Below, in pieces: positions 53,808-62,601 of a DNA stretch of 64,000 bases (the first letter of the stretch is position 1; the number at the start of each line of letters is the position of its first letter). Position numbers and translations under genes: made by a program. Under the pieces are notes generated by a model that was not told where the DNA came from, searched no databases, and was given only the letters and a program-made list of their open reading frames with translations. This DNA comes from Carpediemonas membranifera (Eukaryota > Fornicata), in NCBI GenBank assembly GCA_019828565.1, contig JAHDYR010000062.1:1426001-1490000 (forward strand), given 5' to 3'.

Positions 53808-55418
53808 ACCCCAGCGACTGCCCCCACGCATCTCCGGTCGGCACCGCCTCCAGCATCATGCGGCCGCCTTGGACAGCCCCGGTTCAATTTTCGAAAAATC
53901 GTCGAATCTGGAATCGGATTCGGCTGAGTGCCGCCCCGAGCCCGAGGCCGTTCGTGGGCCTGAAACGGCAACTGACCGACGTCCCCCACGGCCAGCGCCC
54001 CTGACGCATCGCGATCAGTCGCGATTGCGATTCGGGGCGGACGACTCATCGGATCGAATCGACTGGGGCAGAAAGCACTCGCTTGAAACAAACAAGGAAA
54101 TGGACGCTGCTGAGCTCAACTACTGTGAATCCGTCGACATCAACAAGACTGTCGTTCTTACCTACGGCACCCGCAAGCAGAGCACCTACTTCGGCGTTGG
54201 CGCCATCGCCAAGTTCGCTGATGCTCTTGAGACCATGGGCGTCGAGACCGTCGGCTTCATCTGCTCTAACTCCGCCTACAAGCGCTGCGGCGCCTGGGAG
54301 CACATCGAGAAGATCCTCGCCGAGAAGAAGATCGAGCACCTCATGTACAACAAGATCGTCACCAACCCCACCTGCACCTCCATCGATGAGTGCCGCGACC
54401 TCTTCCTCCCCAAGTACAACGAGAAGTTCTGTGTCGTCGCCATCGGCGGTGGCTCCCCCATCGACTCGGCCAAGTCTGTCGCCGTCCTCCTCGAGCACAA
54501 GGACAAGACCGCTCGCGAGCTCTACAAGTTCCAGTTCGCCCCCGAGCGCCGCGCCCCCCTGATCGCCATCAACATCACCGCCGGCACCGGCACTGAGGCC
54601 AACAAGTTCGCTGTTGCCTCGATCCTCGACGAGGAGATCCCCCTCAAGCCCGCACTCGCCACCCCCGTCATCTACCCCGACATCTCCATCAACGACCCCG
54701 CCCTTCTCTGCTCCACCTCTCCCTTCCAGACCGCCTGCACCGCCGTTGACGCCATGAACCACGTCACCGAGGCCTCCACCACCAGCATCGCCACCCCCTT
54801 CTCCACCAACCTCGGCCGCACTGTCTGCAACCTCGTCGCCCACTACCTCCCCGTCGCCCTCAAGGAGCCCTCCAACCTCCGCGCCCGCTACTGGCTGCAC
54901 TACGCCGCCTGCATCGCCGGCATGAGCTTCGACGAGTCCCTGCTCCACATCACCCACGCCATGGAGCACACCCTCTCCGCCTACGTCGCCAACCTCACCC
55001 ACGGTCTCGGCCTCGCCCTCCTCCAGCCCGGCGTCGTCGCCCACATCTGGGCCGATGAGGTCGCCGCCAAGACCCTCTGCTACGTGCTCAAGCCCATGAT
55101 CGGCGAGTTCGCTGGCAAGCCCGAGGAGGCCCAGGACGTCGCCAAGGCTCTCCGCAAGTGGCACGAGTCCGTCGGCATCAAGGACACCATGGCCACCATG
55201 GGCTTCACCAAGGACGGCATCGAGAAGCTCGTCGACGCCACCATCGCCTGCCCCGGCATGGACGGCCTCCTCGCCCTTTCCCCCGTCAAGGTCGAGCGCG
55301 AGGACATGGCCCGCATCTACCTCACCGGCTTCTTCGAGTAAGTCATGCGTCTAAACATTTTATCTTTGGTTCATTCCATCGCCTGGGTTGACGGCTGGAG
55401 CCTCTGTTCTGCGGCCAG
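53808..55418. repeat. Copy B of the 1.6-kb inverted duplication
   Basis: Inverted partner of 20424-22034. It includes the 5' flank, which has CG-rich and Sau3A-like GATC/CGATT repeats near 54011-54060, the whole dehydrogenase, and about 80 bases after the stop. The copy lies between the calponin and TPR genes. The open frame upstream of the dehydrogenase start is shared because the DNA is copied, not because it is shown to be coding. Confidence 0.9.
54100..55341 (+). CDS. Iron-containing alcohol dehydrogenase, intact copy
   Basis: This 413-residue protein belongs to the group III Fe-ADH family. It has the cofactor motif GGGSPIDSAK near residue 110, ITAGTGTEANKFAV, and metal ligands in VDAMNH (Asp and His) and in HAMEHTLSAYVANLTHGLG (two His). 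It reduces aldehydes to alcohols with NAD(P)H, typical of the fermentative end of an anaerobic protist's metabolism. The frame is open upstream to 53704, but the family begins at about 54100 and the ATG has the leader GAAACAAACAAGGAA. The frameshifted twin is at 20502-21742. Confidence 0.95.
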   Translation: MDAAELNYCESVDINKTVVLTYGTRKQSTYFGVGAIAKFADALETMGVETVGFICSNSAYKRCGAWEHIEKILAEKKIEHLMYNKIVTNPTCTSIDECRDLFLPKYNEKFCVVAIGGGSPIDSAKSVAVLLEHKDKTARELYKFQFAPERRAPLIAINITAGTGTEANKFAVASILDEEIPLKPALATPVIYPDISINDPALLCSTSPFQTACTAVDAMNHVTEASTTSIATPFSTNLGRTVCNLVAHYLPVALKEPSNLRARYWLHYAACIAGMSFDESLLHITHAMEHTLSAYVANLTHGLGLALLQPGVVAHIWADEVAAKTLCYVLKPMIGEFAGKPEEAQDVAKALRKWHESVGIKDTMATMGFTKDGIEKLVDATIACPGMDGLLALSPVKVEREDMARIYLTGFFE

Positions 55419-55450
55419 TCTGACCTATTTATGTCTAATGTTACAGTATT

Positions 55451-57652
55451 TCAGGTGCGGGGCCAAGCCAGTTGTGGCCCAAACTCGGGCGACACGAACT
55501 GCCTGTTCCCCCGCCCGCCCTCCTTGACAACGGGTCCATGCGATGTGGCCGCGAGGTTCGAGGACATCACCTCCTTGACCGACCTGACTGGCGCCCGGGC
55601 TGAGGCAGGGGAGGCCCACGAGTGCGACCGGTCGAGAACAGGTTCATCGTCGTAAATCTTCAACCGGGACGGAATACGGGAGGCGAGACCCGGGTCCGCG
55701 AAGTCGTTGGCCTGCTGGGCCGGGGTCAGTGCAGGCGGGGGTGGGGGCGTGAAGGCCTGTCCAGGGCTGTGCGGCGTCCGGCCATGGGTCGCAAGCATGT
55801 CAGCATACGTCATGGATAGGCTGCTCAGTGTCCGGGGCGTGTCGGCGGCGTCGAACTCGGGGGTCCGGGCCAGTCCGACTGGTGTGATCGACATGGCCCG
55901 CATGCTGCCCTCGAGAGAGGCGCTGGAGCCCCACTGCTGCGGGGTCGGCCTGAAGTCCGCGGTGATGGGCTCCGGCTTGGGCAATCTCCCGGGGCTGGGC
56001 GGGCCCGGCGGGTTCTGCCACTTGGCCAAAATCGGTGGACCCTGCTTGACCTCCGAAAACGTGTCGATCTGCGATGGCTCGCGGTCTAGTCCCTCGCCCA
56101 GGCTGCGGGTTGCTCTGAAGTCCTTGGCAGCCACAGATCCCAGCTCACTCTGAACCACAGCGACGCCCGTCCGATGCGATATTTCGATCTCACGATCCTC
56201 GGGCGATGGTGAGCGGGCCCTCTCCACCCGCCGCTGCCGTGCGTAGGCTGCGGTGGTGTCCTCGACCGTGGCGGGGGTGGCCGAGCGGCCTCTCTGGGCG
56301 ATCGCAGCTGCGGGGGGCTGTGGCGAAACCGAGTATGGGCTGGCCGTAGGGGAGGGGGCATGGGTCACGCCGGGGTGGGTCCCGTCCCTCTGCTCTGGGC
56401 ATTCGAAGTCGGACTCGAACCCTGGCGAGTCGGGTTTGGGTGTGGGGAGCTCGAGATCGACGTTGCCCGGGGTCGGGGGGAGGTTGAGGCCCTCGCCCCA
56501 TGAGTTGACGATCTCCAGCGCCTGCGGGCTTCCTAGGTGGGCCCGGGCGAGCACGGCGTAGACCTCCGCCCTGCTGACGTCAGTGGCGCTGATCCTGGGC
56601 CGCTTCAGGGGTGTTCCCTGGGCTGGGGGCGGCAGTGACCCCGACGACCCGCCCCGGATGTGTGGCCCCGGTACCAGGCCCGAGCTCTGGTGCGGCGAGT
56701 ATGCGTGGGGCGACTGGTCATGGCGGGCCGGCAGGGTCGTCGGGCTCGGGGTCAGGTCGGCGTCGAACCCTATCGGGGGGACCGGCACCTGAACCGGCGG
56801 CGACTCCTGCTCGACCCCGGCCGGTGGAGGTGAGCTGGCCCAGTCGGTGTCGACGGGCCGCACCCTGATCCTACCTGCCGTCTGGGCGATCTTGGGGCGG
56901 GACTTGGGCTTCTGGCGGGGCGACTCATCGTCTTTTCTTCGGCGCGGCGTCTTCTTCGGGCTAGCGGGCTTCTTCACGGGTGTTCTCCGCACCCCTTCGG
57001 TCTTCTTCGCCTTGGTCACCTTCCTTTTCTTCGCCTCCTCCTTCTCTGCGATCTTTCTCCCAAGCGCCTTCTTCGCAGTCCTGTAGTCCTCCTCCAGTGC
57101 AAGTGTCGTCGGGTGGCTGGGACCGTGCGCCACCCCCGACACCTCCACAGCTGCCCTGTAAGCTGCTTGGGCGTCTTTGTTCTGCCCCACCATCTCTAGC
57201 TCCACGGCCAAGTTCCTGTATGCTACCGCCAGCAGCTGGGAGGGGGGCAGGGCATGTGCGGTGAGGAGTTCGATGGCCCGCTTCGCCTGGCCCGCGGCCT
57301 TCGTGTGGCGATCCAGCTGAGATAGCACGCCACAGAGATTCAGGAGGGTGTTGGCTGTATTCTCGACGATGTCGACGTCCTGGCAGAGCGTGAGAGCGCG
57401 CTCATGGTAGCGGAGCGATGTTAACGGCTCACCGCGCTTTCTATATAGTATCCCGAGGTTATTATAGGTTAGAGCGCGGCATTGTATCCTGTCCTCCTCG
57501 TGATCCCACGGTACATCCGATTCTGTGAGCTCTATTGAGTGGTTGAGAGATCGTTCCGCCAATCCAAAGTTCTCGTCTGAAATATGGCCCATCGCATCGG
57601 ATATAAGAGCCCTGGTCTCATCAGATGGATCGTCGACGTGGCTCATACTCAT
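55451..57652 (-). CDS. TPR protein with long basic, Pro/Ser-rich tail
   Basis: This is a 733-residue protein. Residues 10-195 contain four or five tetratricopeptide repeats of the kinesin-light-chain style: ALTYNNLGILYRKRGEPLTSLRYHERAL, then NTLLNLCGVLSQLDRHTKAAGQAKRAI and AVAYRNLAVELEMVGQNKDAQAAY (quoted in parts). After residue 200 comes a Lys/Arg-rich region (KKPASPKK) and a long disordered part rich in Pro, Ser and Gly. TPRs mediate protein contacts; the tail could bind nucleic acid or microtubules. The first ATG is at 57652; the frame begins at a TTG at 57670. Confidence 0.75.
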   Translation of the reverse strand: MSMSHVDDPSDETRALISDAMGHISDENFGLAERSLNHSIELTESDVPWDHEEDRIQCRALTYNNLGILYRKRGEPLTSLRYHERALTLCQDVDIVENTANTLLNLCGVLSQLDRHTKAAGQAKRAIELLTAHALPPSQLLAVAYRNLAVELEMVGQNKDAQAAYRAAVEVSGVAHGPSHPTTLALEEDYRTAKKALGRKIAEKEEAKKRKVTKAKKTEGVRRTPVKKPASPKKTPRRRKDDESPRQKPKSRPKIAQTAGRIRVRPVDTDWASSPPPAGVEQESPPVQVPVPPIGFDADLTPSPTTLPARHDQSPHAYSPHQSSGLVPGPHIRGGSSGSLPPPAQGTPLKRPRISATDVSRAEVYAVLARAHLGSPQALEIVNSWGEGLNLPPTPGNVDLELPTPKPDSPGFESDFECPEQRDGTHPGVTHAPSPTASPYSVSPQPPAAAIAQRGRSATPATVEDTTAAYARQRRVERARSPSPEDREIEISHRTGVAVVQSELGSVAAKDFRATRSLGEGLDREPSQIDTFSEVKQGPPILAKWQNPPGPPSPGRLPKPEPITADFRPTPQQWGSSASLEGSMRAMSITPVGLARTPEFDAADTPRTLSSLSMTYADMLATHGRTPHSPGQAFTPPPPPALTPAQQANDFADPGLASRIPSRLKIYDDEPVLDRSHSWASPASARAPVRSVKEVMSSNLAATSHGPVVKEGGRGNRQFVSPEFGPQLAWPRT

Positions 57653-57963
57653 CCAGCGCCTGAGATCCAACGGGCGTTCTTTTGCTTAAGCTGCACCATG
57701 GTCAGAGGAGACGGCGGGAGACCCAGCCCAGCTGAGCGGGGCAGGAACTGATAGTGCTTACAGGACACTCTTCACGCAGCAATAGTTGCCCAATAGCAAT
57801 ACCATAGTTTCGTCCCCCAGCCCCCATCATCTCATTAGACGTGCATCGTATCGACTGCCGCATTTGCAAAACAGATCATCCGGCAGTATGCGTTAGATGC
57901 GTGTTGACCGGCGTTGACTTGGTCAGCATATATATACGGGACCTGTAAGACATTCAAACACAA
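57653..57963. promoter_or_regulatory. Divergent promoter region with a TATA-like sequence
   Basis: CATATATATACGGG lies at about 57928-57941, some 25 bases before the short leader GACATTCAAACACAA of the gene at 57964. This is the most TATA-like sequence seen next to a start in the window. The other half of the region serves the TPR gene. Confidence 0.45.
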
Positions 57964-58518
57964 ATGGGTGGATCAGAGCATGCCAGAAGCAAATCCAGCG
58001 CATCAGTAAGGCATGCTACCGATGAAGATTCGCCCTCGTCATCAAGTCGCCAGCTTAATATTGAACCAACGAACCGTGAGCCAATATTCGGCTCTCCAAC
58101 GCACATTAGGACGCTTCGCACCATCGGGCGGCTACGTAGCGTTGGCTACAAGGACAAAGACTTCGAGCGCCTCTTCTCCCTGACGAAAGAGGATCTGGCC
58201 GTGATCAAGACGAAGACTGCAGACCACCGCCGGGTCAGACGAGCGAGCACGTCCGTCCGCTCGACCCCTGTATCACCGCAAGCATTCATAGAATCCTTCC
58301 GCCTGCCGACGTTTGCCGACGACGACAGCTCCTCCGACGGCCTCACGGGTCGGACCATCTCCACCGCATCGGAACGGGACACCACCCGCTGCAACGTGGT
58401 CGGGACGGCCGCCGCCCCTGCACGGAAGAAGAGGGCTCCCATGGTCGTCAGGGTGGTCAGGAACGTCGCAAAGACTCTGGGACACGCCCTCGCACCCGTG
58501 TTCGGACCCATCCCGTAG
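57964..58518 (+). CDS. Hypothetical Ser/Arg-rich protein, 184 residues
   Basis: There is no recognised family. A Ser-rich N-terminus is followed by a basic helical part (residues 48-80, GRLRSVGYKDKDFERLFSLT), two Ser/Thr-rich stretches and a basic hydrophobic end (VVRVVRNVAKTLGHAL) that may bind membranes or proteins. N-terminal MGGSEH could be myristoylated, which is speculation. A/T-rich 3' sequence (TATAATGCCATTATC) follows. Confidence 0.55.
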   Translation: MGGSEHARSKSSASVRHATDEDSPSSSSRQLNIEPTNREPIFGSPTHIRTLRTIGRLRSVGYKDKDFERLFSLTKEDLAVIKTKTADHRRVRRASTSVRSTPVSPQAFIESFRLPTFADDDSSSDGLTGRTISTASERDTTRCNVVGTAAAPARKKRAPMVVRVVRNVAKTLGHALAPVFGPIP

Positions 58519-58655
58519 CACCCCGCACAGCTGACGCATCAGACGTATAATGCCATTATCTTATTGTACAATAGTGCTGAACCATGCATAAATGCAATTA
58601 CACGTGAAGGGATAAATGTGATACGTTAAGATAAGGGATGTTGTGTTCCTGATAT

Positions 58656-59384
58656 TTACGGTTGAGTTGGGCACACTAGGCTCTGGCAGCCCGTGAACGG
58701 CATGGGAGCCTGCTGGTAGGGGGCTGGCGTGAACATCGGCTGGGGCAGGCTGGGGATCGGTTCATACTGGCGGCCGGAAGCACGCGTCTGCAGTTTCTTG
58801 CTGTGGAGCACGAAAGCAGCAGGGATGCATATGAACATGCCTAACTTGATGGCGATAGCTGTGGCGACCGCTGAGATGATGCAGACCGAGAGAAGGACCA
58901 CGAAGAGGATGATCACCACGGGAGACACCTGCGGCGTGTCTGGACCAGGCTCGGGCGTCCTGCCGATGGAGTAGCGGGTGTCCGTGCAACCCATGATGGC
59001 CGAGCCGTAGGCCAGGCAGATGAAGTCCCGCTCGCCGTTAAACTGCGAGAAGTCAGCGCGCATGTGCCCGTCAGGCAGTTCGTACTGGAACTGGTAGACG
59101 GACGCGGTGACCTCGGTCAGGGCAGGATCGCCGGCCAGTACATCCTCGATGCTGGCATCGGGCTTGGAGGAAATGAACATGCTGAAGGAGGAACTCTCAG
59201 GGTGCATATGGTAGCACTCCTCATCAATCCAGAAGGAGATCTTGGGGTCCGTCAGCTTGTCGGGAAGCTCTACTTTCACGACAATGCCTTGGCTGTCGCA
59301 GTGGGGCGCAACTTGGAGCGCCGCAAAGACAACAGTGATGGTAGAAAGAAGCAGAAGTAATGTGGTCTGTGGGCATGGCCTCAT
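58656..59384 (-). CDS. Hypothetical type I membrane protein, 242 residues
   Basis: A signal peptide (TTLLLLLSTITVVFAAL) starts at the ATG at 59384. The ectodomain of about 130 residues has four or more Cys (for example CDSQ, EECYHM, DFICLAY and MGCTDT) and looks beta-rich. One long membrane helix follows (VVIILFVVLLSVCIISAVATA), then a tail rich in Pro, Gln and Met (PSLPQPMFTP). The frame opens upstream at 59489 but that part is unlikely to be translated. Divergent from the metallo-beta-lactamase gene with only about 70 bases between starts. Confidence 0.7.
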   Translation of the reverse strand: MRPCPQTTLLLLLSTITVVFAALQVAPHCDSQGIVVKVELPDKLTDPKISFWIDEECYHMHPESSSFSMFISSKPDASIEDVLAGDPALTEVTASVYQFQYELPDGHMRADFSQFNGERDFICLAYGSAIMGCTDTRYSIGRTPEPGPDTPQVSPVVIILFVVLLSVCIISAVATAIAIKLGMFICIPAAFVLHSKKLQTRASGRQYEPIPSLPQPMFTPAPYQQAPMPFTGCQSLVCPTQP

Positions 59385-59453
59385 GTGATGCTGATGACAC
59401 TGCTTGTGGTGGATCGAAATCTCCTCATATCTGACCCAAATCTGAACACAATA

Positions 59454-60296
59454 ATGAGCGAAAATGTCCAGCGAGAGCTCTCTGTGCACCCTATGTCTAC
59501 ACGACGGCCTGTGGTCGCCAAGTCGCTGTTGAGCAGTTTAAGGACGAACGCCTTTGAGCGGAAGACAATGGCCGAGACTCCATTCTTGAAGCAGGTTATT
59601 GGGTACACAAATGTATTCTTGATACCAAATGAGGCAGGTACACGTTATATTCTGGTTGATGTTGGGCTTGCAAACGATCACAAGAAAGTAATCCGGTTTC
59701 TTGATCATTCTGGTGTTTCATTCGAACAGATCGAGGTTCTATTCTTCACTCACAGGCACTATGATCACGTTCAAGGTGCCTCGAAGCTCCTCTCGAAGAT
59801 CGAGGCCACCGGTGCCCACCCCCTTGTGCTGGCCCACACGGACGAGGTCCCCTTCATCCGCGACGGCGTGGTGGACATCCCCCCAAGCCTGTCCAAGCTG
59901 ACCGTGGCCCAGTCGGCGCTGGGGAATTCTTTGAAGCACACGTGGCTCGGGCAGAAGCTCCTCGGCATCTCCCAGGTTCCCCAGATCCAGGCCTGGTCCG
60001 GCGATGCTGACCAGCTGCGGGCGATGGGGTATCCCGTCAAGATCATGCACACGCCGGGCCACACGAGCGGCGGGCTGTCTCTCATGGTTGAGGACCACGT
60101 CATCACGGGCGACGTCTGCTTCAACTTCCCGTTCGCACCGCTCAGGCCGTTGTTCGGGGATGATGAGAACCTGCTGAGGGCCAGCTGGGTGGCGTTCTCC
60201 GCTAAGGGCGCCACCACTCTTCACCCCAGTCACGGGGCGGCCTTTGCCATGGAGCGACTGCGGGCGAAACACCCCAACCTGCCCTGGGCTGGGTGA
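59454..60296 (+). CDS. Metallo-beta-lactamase-fold hydrolase
   Basis: This 280-residue protein has the HxHxDH motif in full (THRHYDHVQGA near residue 117), the next His in HTPGHTSGG, an Asp in ITGDVCF and a last His in HPSHG. These are the two-metal ligands of glyoxalase II-like hydrolases. Possible substrates are thioesters, lactones or nucleic-acid phosphodiesters; the short length and lack of extra domains favour a small-molecule hydrolase. The start at 59454 (leader GAACACAATA) is preferred; 59568 is a possible later start. Confidence 0.87.
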   Translation: MSENVQRELSVHPMSTRRPVVAKSLLSSLRTNAFERKTMAETPFLKQVIGYTNVFLIPNEAGTRYILVDVGLANDHKKVIRFLDHSGVSFEQIEVLFFTHRHYDHVQGASKLLSKIEATGAHPLVLAHTDEVPFIRDGVVDIPPSLSKLTVAQSALGNSLKHTWLGQKLLGISQVPQIQAWSGDADQLRAMGYPVKIMHTPGHTSGGLSLMVEDHVITGDVCFNFPFAPLRPLFGDDENLLRASWVAFSAKGATTLHPSHGAAFAMERLRAKHPNLPWAG

Positions 60297-60348
60297 CGGG
60301 TATACGTGACACATAAATACCGTGTGACATTAATATAAACCTAATCAT

Positions 60349-61419
60349 CTAGCCCTCTGGAAGCAGCAGCACGGCTGCCATGATGAGGAATCCGACGGTG
60401 ATCAGACTCAGCTGGACCGCCTTGGCGTGCAGTGGGGACGTCGTTCCCTTGTGGATGCTGTCACTCAGCATCTCCACCACCCCCACATATGTAAATGTCC
60501 CCGCGCTGGCAGCCGTTCCGATGACGACGACGACGTCCTTCACCGCCCCGTGGGCGAGACCCGCCGTGCCGAGCCGCAGCAGGGCGCCGGTTATTAACCC
60601 GACCGGCGTGACCAGGGTGAACAGCCCGAGCAGGATGCAGGCCGTGAAGACGTTGGTGCCGTGGCTGAGGATGGCGGCCATCAAGGCCATGACCTCGAAG
60701 CCCTTGTGGGACACGATGGCGATCAGGAAGGCGATGGCGTCGCCCCGGTCGTCCGTGATGTCCAGCACGCCCAGGCCGAAGCCCTCGATGCAGGAGTGGA
60801 AGGAGAGCGCCGCCAGGAGGAACAGCGACGTCACGCCGAGCTCGAAGCGGTGCTTGCGGCGGTGCTTGTGCATGTGCTTGCGGTGCGTGGGCATGGGCGG
60901 GTCGGACTGCAGCAGCGCCCCGTCGCGGGGCTCGGGCATTGCATAGCCGTCGCTCTCACCCTCCGCGGTGACTGCACCTGACTCGGGGTCCGTCGCCAAT
61001 GACGCCGTGGACTCGGGGTGGGACCCGGCGTATATGGCCATGCCGTCCGGGCCGTGGACGTGGTCGCCCACCTCGTTGTGGGCACTCGAGATGTGATCAA
61101 TCGCCACCATGCACAGGCATGTCACGGCTGCAATGGCCTCGGTGACGGGCAGGTTGCGGATCCATGAAGAGCCGACGACCTTGACGTAATCCGCCCGGCT
61201 CTCAGGCAGTAGATGGAGGAACGCACCCCCAATGAAGATTCCTGAACAAAACAGGTTCATCCAGAGGAAGATCGTGTCCAGCTGGATCCTACGGCCGTTC
61301 CTTGGGCCTAGCGCGCTGAGGGCAACGGGCACGGACCCGCCGATGATCGACAGGCCTCATATTACTGTGCAGCAGAAGAGAGCCCACGCTATTGAGATAA
61401 AGACCTCATGAGCGTTCAT
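60349..61419 (-). pseudogene. ZIP-family zinc transporter with an in-frame TGA in the first membrane helix
   Basis: From the ATG at 61419 the frame encodes MNAHEVFISIAWALFCCTVI, then a TGA (61357-61359), and continues GLSIIGGSVPVALSALG and onward to 60349 without further stops. The rest is a full ZIP transporter: a His-rich cytosolic loop (HRKHMHKHRRKHR near residue 185), the TM4 metal site LSFHSCIEGFGLG and the TM5 site VSHKGFEVMAL. ZIPs move Zn2+ or Fe2+ into the cytosol. A Trp (TGG) would fit at the stop. Options are a sequencing error, a true nonsense mutation, or readthrough. Translation from the next ATG (61332) would lose the first helix. I found no GT-AG intron that removes the stop and keeps frame. 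Confidence 0.8.
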
Positions 61420-61781
61420 TTTCAAATGCTCTTCTCGATAGAATCTTTCAAGGGCACCACGAGATCTTCTGCGATCTTCAAATCGGATCACCGTGCACCC
61501 TTAGCATACGCCCAATAGCGGTGCGACCAGGCCCTGTGCCGCCCGACCCTACACTGTTGGAACCGCGCCGTGTCAAGCGGTGCAGCGAACCAATGTTACA
61601 GGACGTTCGCGGCATACCTGTATCACTAACCCCGCCGCCTTTGCTTTACTGGACAATGCTACCACTCGTGCCGCAATCCCCTGGTGACTCCCCGTCATGG
61701 GCACCTCTGCCGTCCTGAGGCCATAACACACTGTTGGCACATAACCTACTTGACACATAACCTAGCGCCGTCATCTACTAA
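61420..61781. other. Intergenic region upstream of the ZIP gene
   Basis: It should hold the ZIP promoter. A short direct repeat (ACATAACCTA and ACATAACCTAG near 61740-61766) lies at the right end. No coding frame is convincing. Confidence 0.35.
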
Positions 61782-62244
61782 GCGAACGGCGATGCCCAGC
61801 TTGTCGCCGACAAGCCCGCCCCCGGACCCCGCCTCATGCCGACCATGGACCTCAGTTGCCCGACCTACTGCGAGAGCTGGGCCATCGACTCCGCCTCCAC
61901 AGCCTTACGGACCTATACCTCCTCGTCGTGGCTGAGGGCTTCTGCAAGGTCGGCCCGTTCGTTGCGGTAAGTCAAGGCCTTGTAAATCCTCCTTGCCTGC
62001 TACGAGCGGCCCTTCAGGCTAGCGCGAGGTGCGAGGTGCGAGATGTGTCCCACAGGCACGAAAAGGACGGGGTCGGGCTGGTACAGCCCACTCGCCTTGC
62101 TAGACCATTATTTTACAATTTTCACCATGGTTGACCGTCGACAGTGCCAACGTCAGGTCCACACAGAAGGTCGAGGCCTACCTCTATGCGTCCGCCCCAC
62201 TGGAGATCCTTCAAGTCAAGCTGTCAACCCGAGCCAGCTGTTAA
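61782..62244 (+). pseudogene. Decayed or highly interrupted gene, unknown
   Basis: Three coding-like blocks in different frames follow one another. Block 1 (61782-61903) has typical codons and reads PTMDLSCPTYCESWAIDSAS. Block 2 (61904-61966) reads LTDLYLLVVAEGFCKVGPF and ends at GCG before GTAAGT. Block 3 (62104-62244) opens after a TAG and reads RSTQKVEAYLYASAPLEILQ up to a TAA followed by AGTGTGATAAAT. GTAAGT (61967) and an AG at 62103 could bound an intron, but blocks 1 and 2 are joined by a frameshift. I take it as a relic, or a real gene with assembly errors. The family is not recognised. Confidence 0.5.
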
Positions 62245-62321
62245 AGTGTGATAAATTCAAAGCCAACCACCATATGACAAGCAGTCGCCAACACTCTCGA
62301 CTAGAGTTGATAGGAGTCAGG

Positions 62322-62561
62322 TCAGACCAGGATAGTGTCAGCCCAGCCGGACACCATTTTACCATTATTCGCCCCATCATTCGCCAACCTTGGGGGATGG
62401 GCGGGCATCGCCAGTGCAATGTCAGAGTCGGTTCCCGGGTCGACCAGGATGATAGCTTCATAGGGCAGACCCGAATGGTCCTGTAGATGTCGAGCAGGTA
62501 TGCTACGAACATAAGCCGACCACCCTGGGAGTAACAACATGGCCATCTCTTCAGCACTCAT
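62322..62561 (-). CDS. Small ORF, 79 residues, unknown
   Basis: ATG-started and moderately coding-like: MSAEEMAMLLLPGWSAYV, then a VDPGTDSDIALAMPAHPPR stretch. Codon use is less biased than in large genes. Part of a decayed gene or a genuine small protein; no family recognised. Confidence 0.25.
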   Translation of the reverse strand: MSAEEMAMLLLPGWSAYVRSIPARHLQDHSGLPYEAIILVDPGTDSDIALAMPAHPPRLANDGANNGKMVSGWADTILV

Positions 62562-62601
62562 TTACAACGTCCAACGCGGGTCCCATCCATCAATACCGAT
62601 C

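Noticed and set aside
53704-54099. N-terminal extension of the alcohol dehydrogenase frame
   Set aside because: Family members start at about 54100, the extension is low-complexity and the preferred ATG has a typical leader.
54046-55164. 372-codon Gly/Val-rich frame antisense to the dehydrogenase
   Set aside because: Product of strong GC-ending codon bias on the true strand; partly repeated at copy A for the same reason.
42392-61359. Reading TAG or TGA as an amino acid (altered genetic code)
   Set aside because: TAA, TAG and TGA all end intact genes here (for example TAA 53701, TAG 52295, TGA 50988), so isolated in-frame stops are better explained by introns, decay or errors.
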